Of a stretch of 8,597 bases of DNA, positions 7,766 to 8,597 are shown one piece after another. How positions within the stretch are numbered: position 1 is the stretch's first letter; the number at the start of each line of letters is the position of its first letter. The notes below the pieces were generated by a model. The model saw nothing but the letters and a program-made list of their open reading frames with translations, was not told the origin of the DNA and did not search any database. This DNA is from JBNJEM01 sp051745935 (GTDB lineage Bacteria; Planctomycetota; Planctomycetia; Pirellulales; Pirellulaceae): positions 1 through 8,597 of the forward strand of contig JBNJEM010000327.1 in the NCBI GenBank assembly GCA_051745935.1, given 5' to 3'. Both the position numbers and the translations under genes were made by a program.

Positions 7766-8401
7766 ATGGACAATGGAGACGTCATAAGTGATCTGGACCT
7801 GCTGCGCCGTGCCCGCCAGGGCGAATGGGAAGCGTTCGAAGCCCTCGTGAATCGCTTGGAACCCCGTGTCTTTGCCGCGGCCATGCGGTTGTTGCGCCAG
7901 CGGCAGGACGCAGAAGACGCCACACAGCAGACCTTCTTGAAAGTGATGGAAAAGCTTGATAGTTTTCGGGAAGAAGCGAGCGTCGCCACCTGGGTGCTGC
8001 GAATCGCGACCAACCACGCCCTGACCATGTTGCAGAAACGTCGGCGCACTCGGCACGTGCCCCTGGAGGTGGATTCACCTGGAAACGATACGGAAGGTCC
8101 GCTGCCCCATCCAGAGTTTATCGCGTACTGGAAGAACGATCCCGCCGACCTCGCCGAACGTTCCGAAGTCAAGCGGATGCTCGAATCGGCACTCGACGAA
8201 CTGGCGGAGAACTATCGGATCGTGTTCACCTTGCGGGATGTTGAACAGTTTTCAACGCGGGAGACGGCGGAGCTGCTGGGGATTAGCGAGAGCAACGTAA
8301 AAGTAAGACTCTTGCGCGCGCGGCTCCAGTTGCGGGAACGGCTCACACGGTCCCTGGGAGATGAACGGACGCGAGTGCGGCCCGCCGAGCACCACCACTG
8401 A
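7766..8401 (+). CDS. RNA polymerase ECF-type sigma factor (sigma-70 family, group 4)
   Basis: This 211-residue protein directs RNA polymerase to a specific promoter set. Region sigma2 spans about 9-95. It includes DLLRRARQGEWEAFEALVNR, the core-binding segment QDAEDATQQTFLKVMEKL (47-64), and the -10-binding part FREEASVATWVLRIATNHAL. A linker of about 40 residues leads to sigma4 (about 138-193). There ALDELAENYRIVFTLRDVEQFS and the helix-turn-helix STRETAELLGISESNVKVRLLRAR are typical and would contact the -35. The open frame extends 36 codons upstream to 7658, but that part contains no family similarity and starts at the edge of repeat B. The ATG at 7766 gives the normal ECF length, with a weak GAAGAG (7751-7756) before it. 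No anti-sigma gene follows in the next 196 bp. The C-terminal tail is short and polar and ends in three histidines. Confidence 0.92.
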   Translation: MDNGDVISDLDLLRRARQGEWEAFEALVNRLEPRVFAAAMRLLRQRQDAEDATQQTFLKVMEKLDSFREEASVATWVLRIATNHALTMLQKRRRTRHVPLEVDSPGNDTEGPLPHPEFIAYWKNDPADLAERSEVKRMLESALDELAENYRIVFTLRDVEQFSTRETAELLGISESNVKVRLLRARLQLRERLTRSLGDERTRVRPAEHHH

Positions 8402-8543
8402 ATCGATGGGCGCCGCCACGGTCGAGGACGACGGGCCGTCAACCACCGTCCCGTCCCCCACTGGCGCGACCGTTGACGGATGTTCGTGTTTCGGCTTTTG
8501 AAGGTATCGTGTAACGAATCCGGTGGATTGCGAGTCTAGTAGA
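8402..8543. other. Spacer after the sigma factor gene
   Basis: No gene, clear terminator or RNA structure is seen; a small inverted repeat GACGG/CCGTC lies near 8430-8440. An anti-sigma gene, if present, would have to lie beyond the window. Confidence 0.4.
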
Positions 8544-8597
8544 ATATATTTCAGGCGGTTGGATTGTTCCGGGTGGAAAGCTGCCCGACGCAAGCCG
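8544..8597 (+). repeat. Dispersed repeat family, copy C, cut by the window end
   Basis: This is identical to 4284-4337 in copy A except for two substitutions (in GCGGTTGG and GATTGTTCC). It stops at the window edge inside the 17-bp core, so the right module is not visible. It has the same orientation as copies A and B. The minus-strand frame in copy A ends at the same TGA here (8551-8553). Confidence 0.8.

Noticed and set aside
7500..7787. TTG-initiated frame of 95 codons with DKKMSDKKMS
   Set aside because: It passes through repeat B and overlaps the sigma factor start in another frame, with no family similarity.

Overview
The window is 8.6 kb of bacterial chromosome, moderately GC-rich by eye and loosely packed: four intact genes cover only about 65% of it. 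A secreted family 2 glycosidase, an ECF sigma factor, a GspE/PilB-type ATPase carrying an N-terminal cyclic-nucleotide-binding-like domain, and wide repeat-filled spacers suggest an environmental, polysaccharide-degrading lineage such as Planctomycetota, Verrucomicrobiota or Hydrogenedentota. No rRNA or other decisive marker is present, so this placement is a guess.

Layout. 1-171 holds a broken hicB-type antitoxin on the minus strand. 326-509 is one copy of a 184-bp repeat with imperfect terminal inverted repeats. 534-2759 (minus) is an exported GH2 enzyme. 2760-3544 is intergenic and contains a 201-bp foldback element (3105-3305) with two perfect hairpins inside. 3545-4189 (minus) is a histidine-phosphatase (phosphoglycerate-mutase-like) gene. 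4190-5249 is intergenic: a dispersed repeat (copy A), a perfect 15-bp tandem duplication, a possible decayed reading frame, and the second, inverted copy of the 184-bp element. 5250-7292 (plus) is the GspE-like ATPase. 7293-7765 is intergenic with repeat copy B. 7766-8401 (plus) is the ECF sigma factor. Repeat copy C runs off the window end.

The four genes do not form an evident pathway or operon: spacings are large, strands differ, and no pilin, GspF/PilC, anti-sigma factor or HicA toxin is in view. The most unusual content is between the genes. There are three unrelated repeat structures: the 184-bp element pair, the foldback element, and a repeat family whose two longest copies differ only at one codon phase. 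There is no transposase in the window. These look like small non-autonomous mobile or structured elements. I find no convincing multi-gene novel system.
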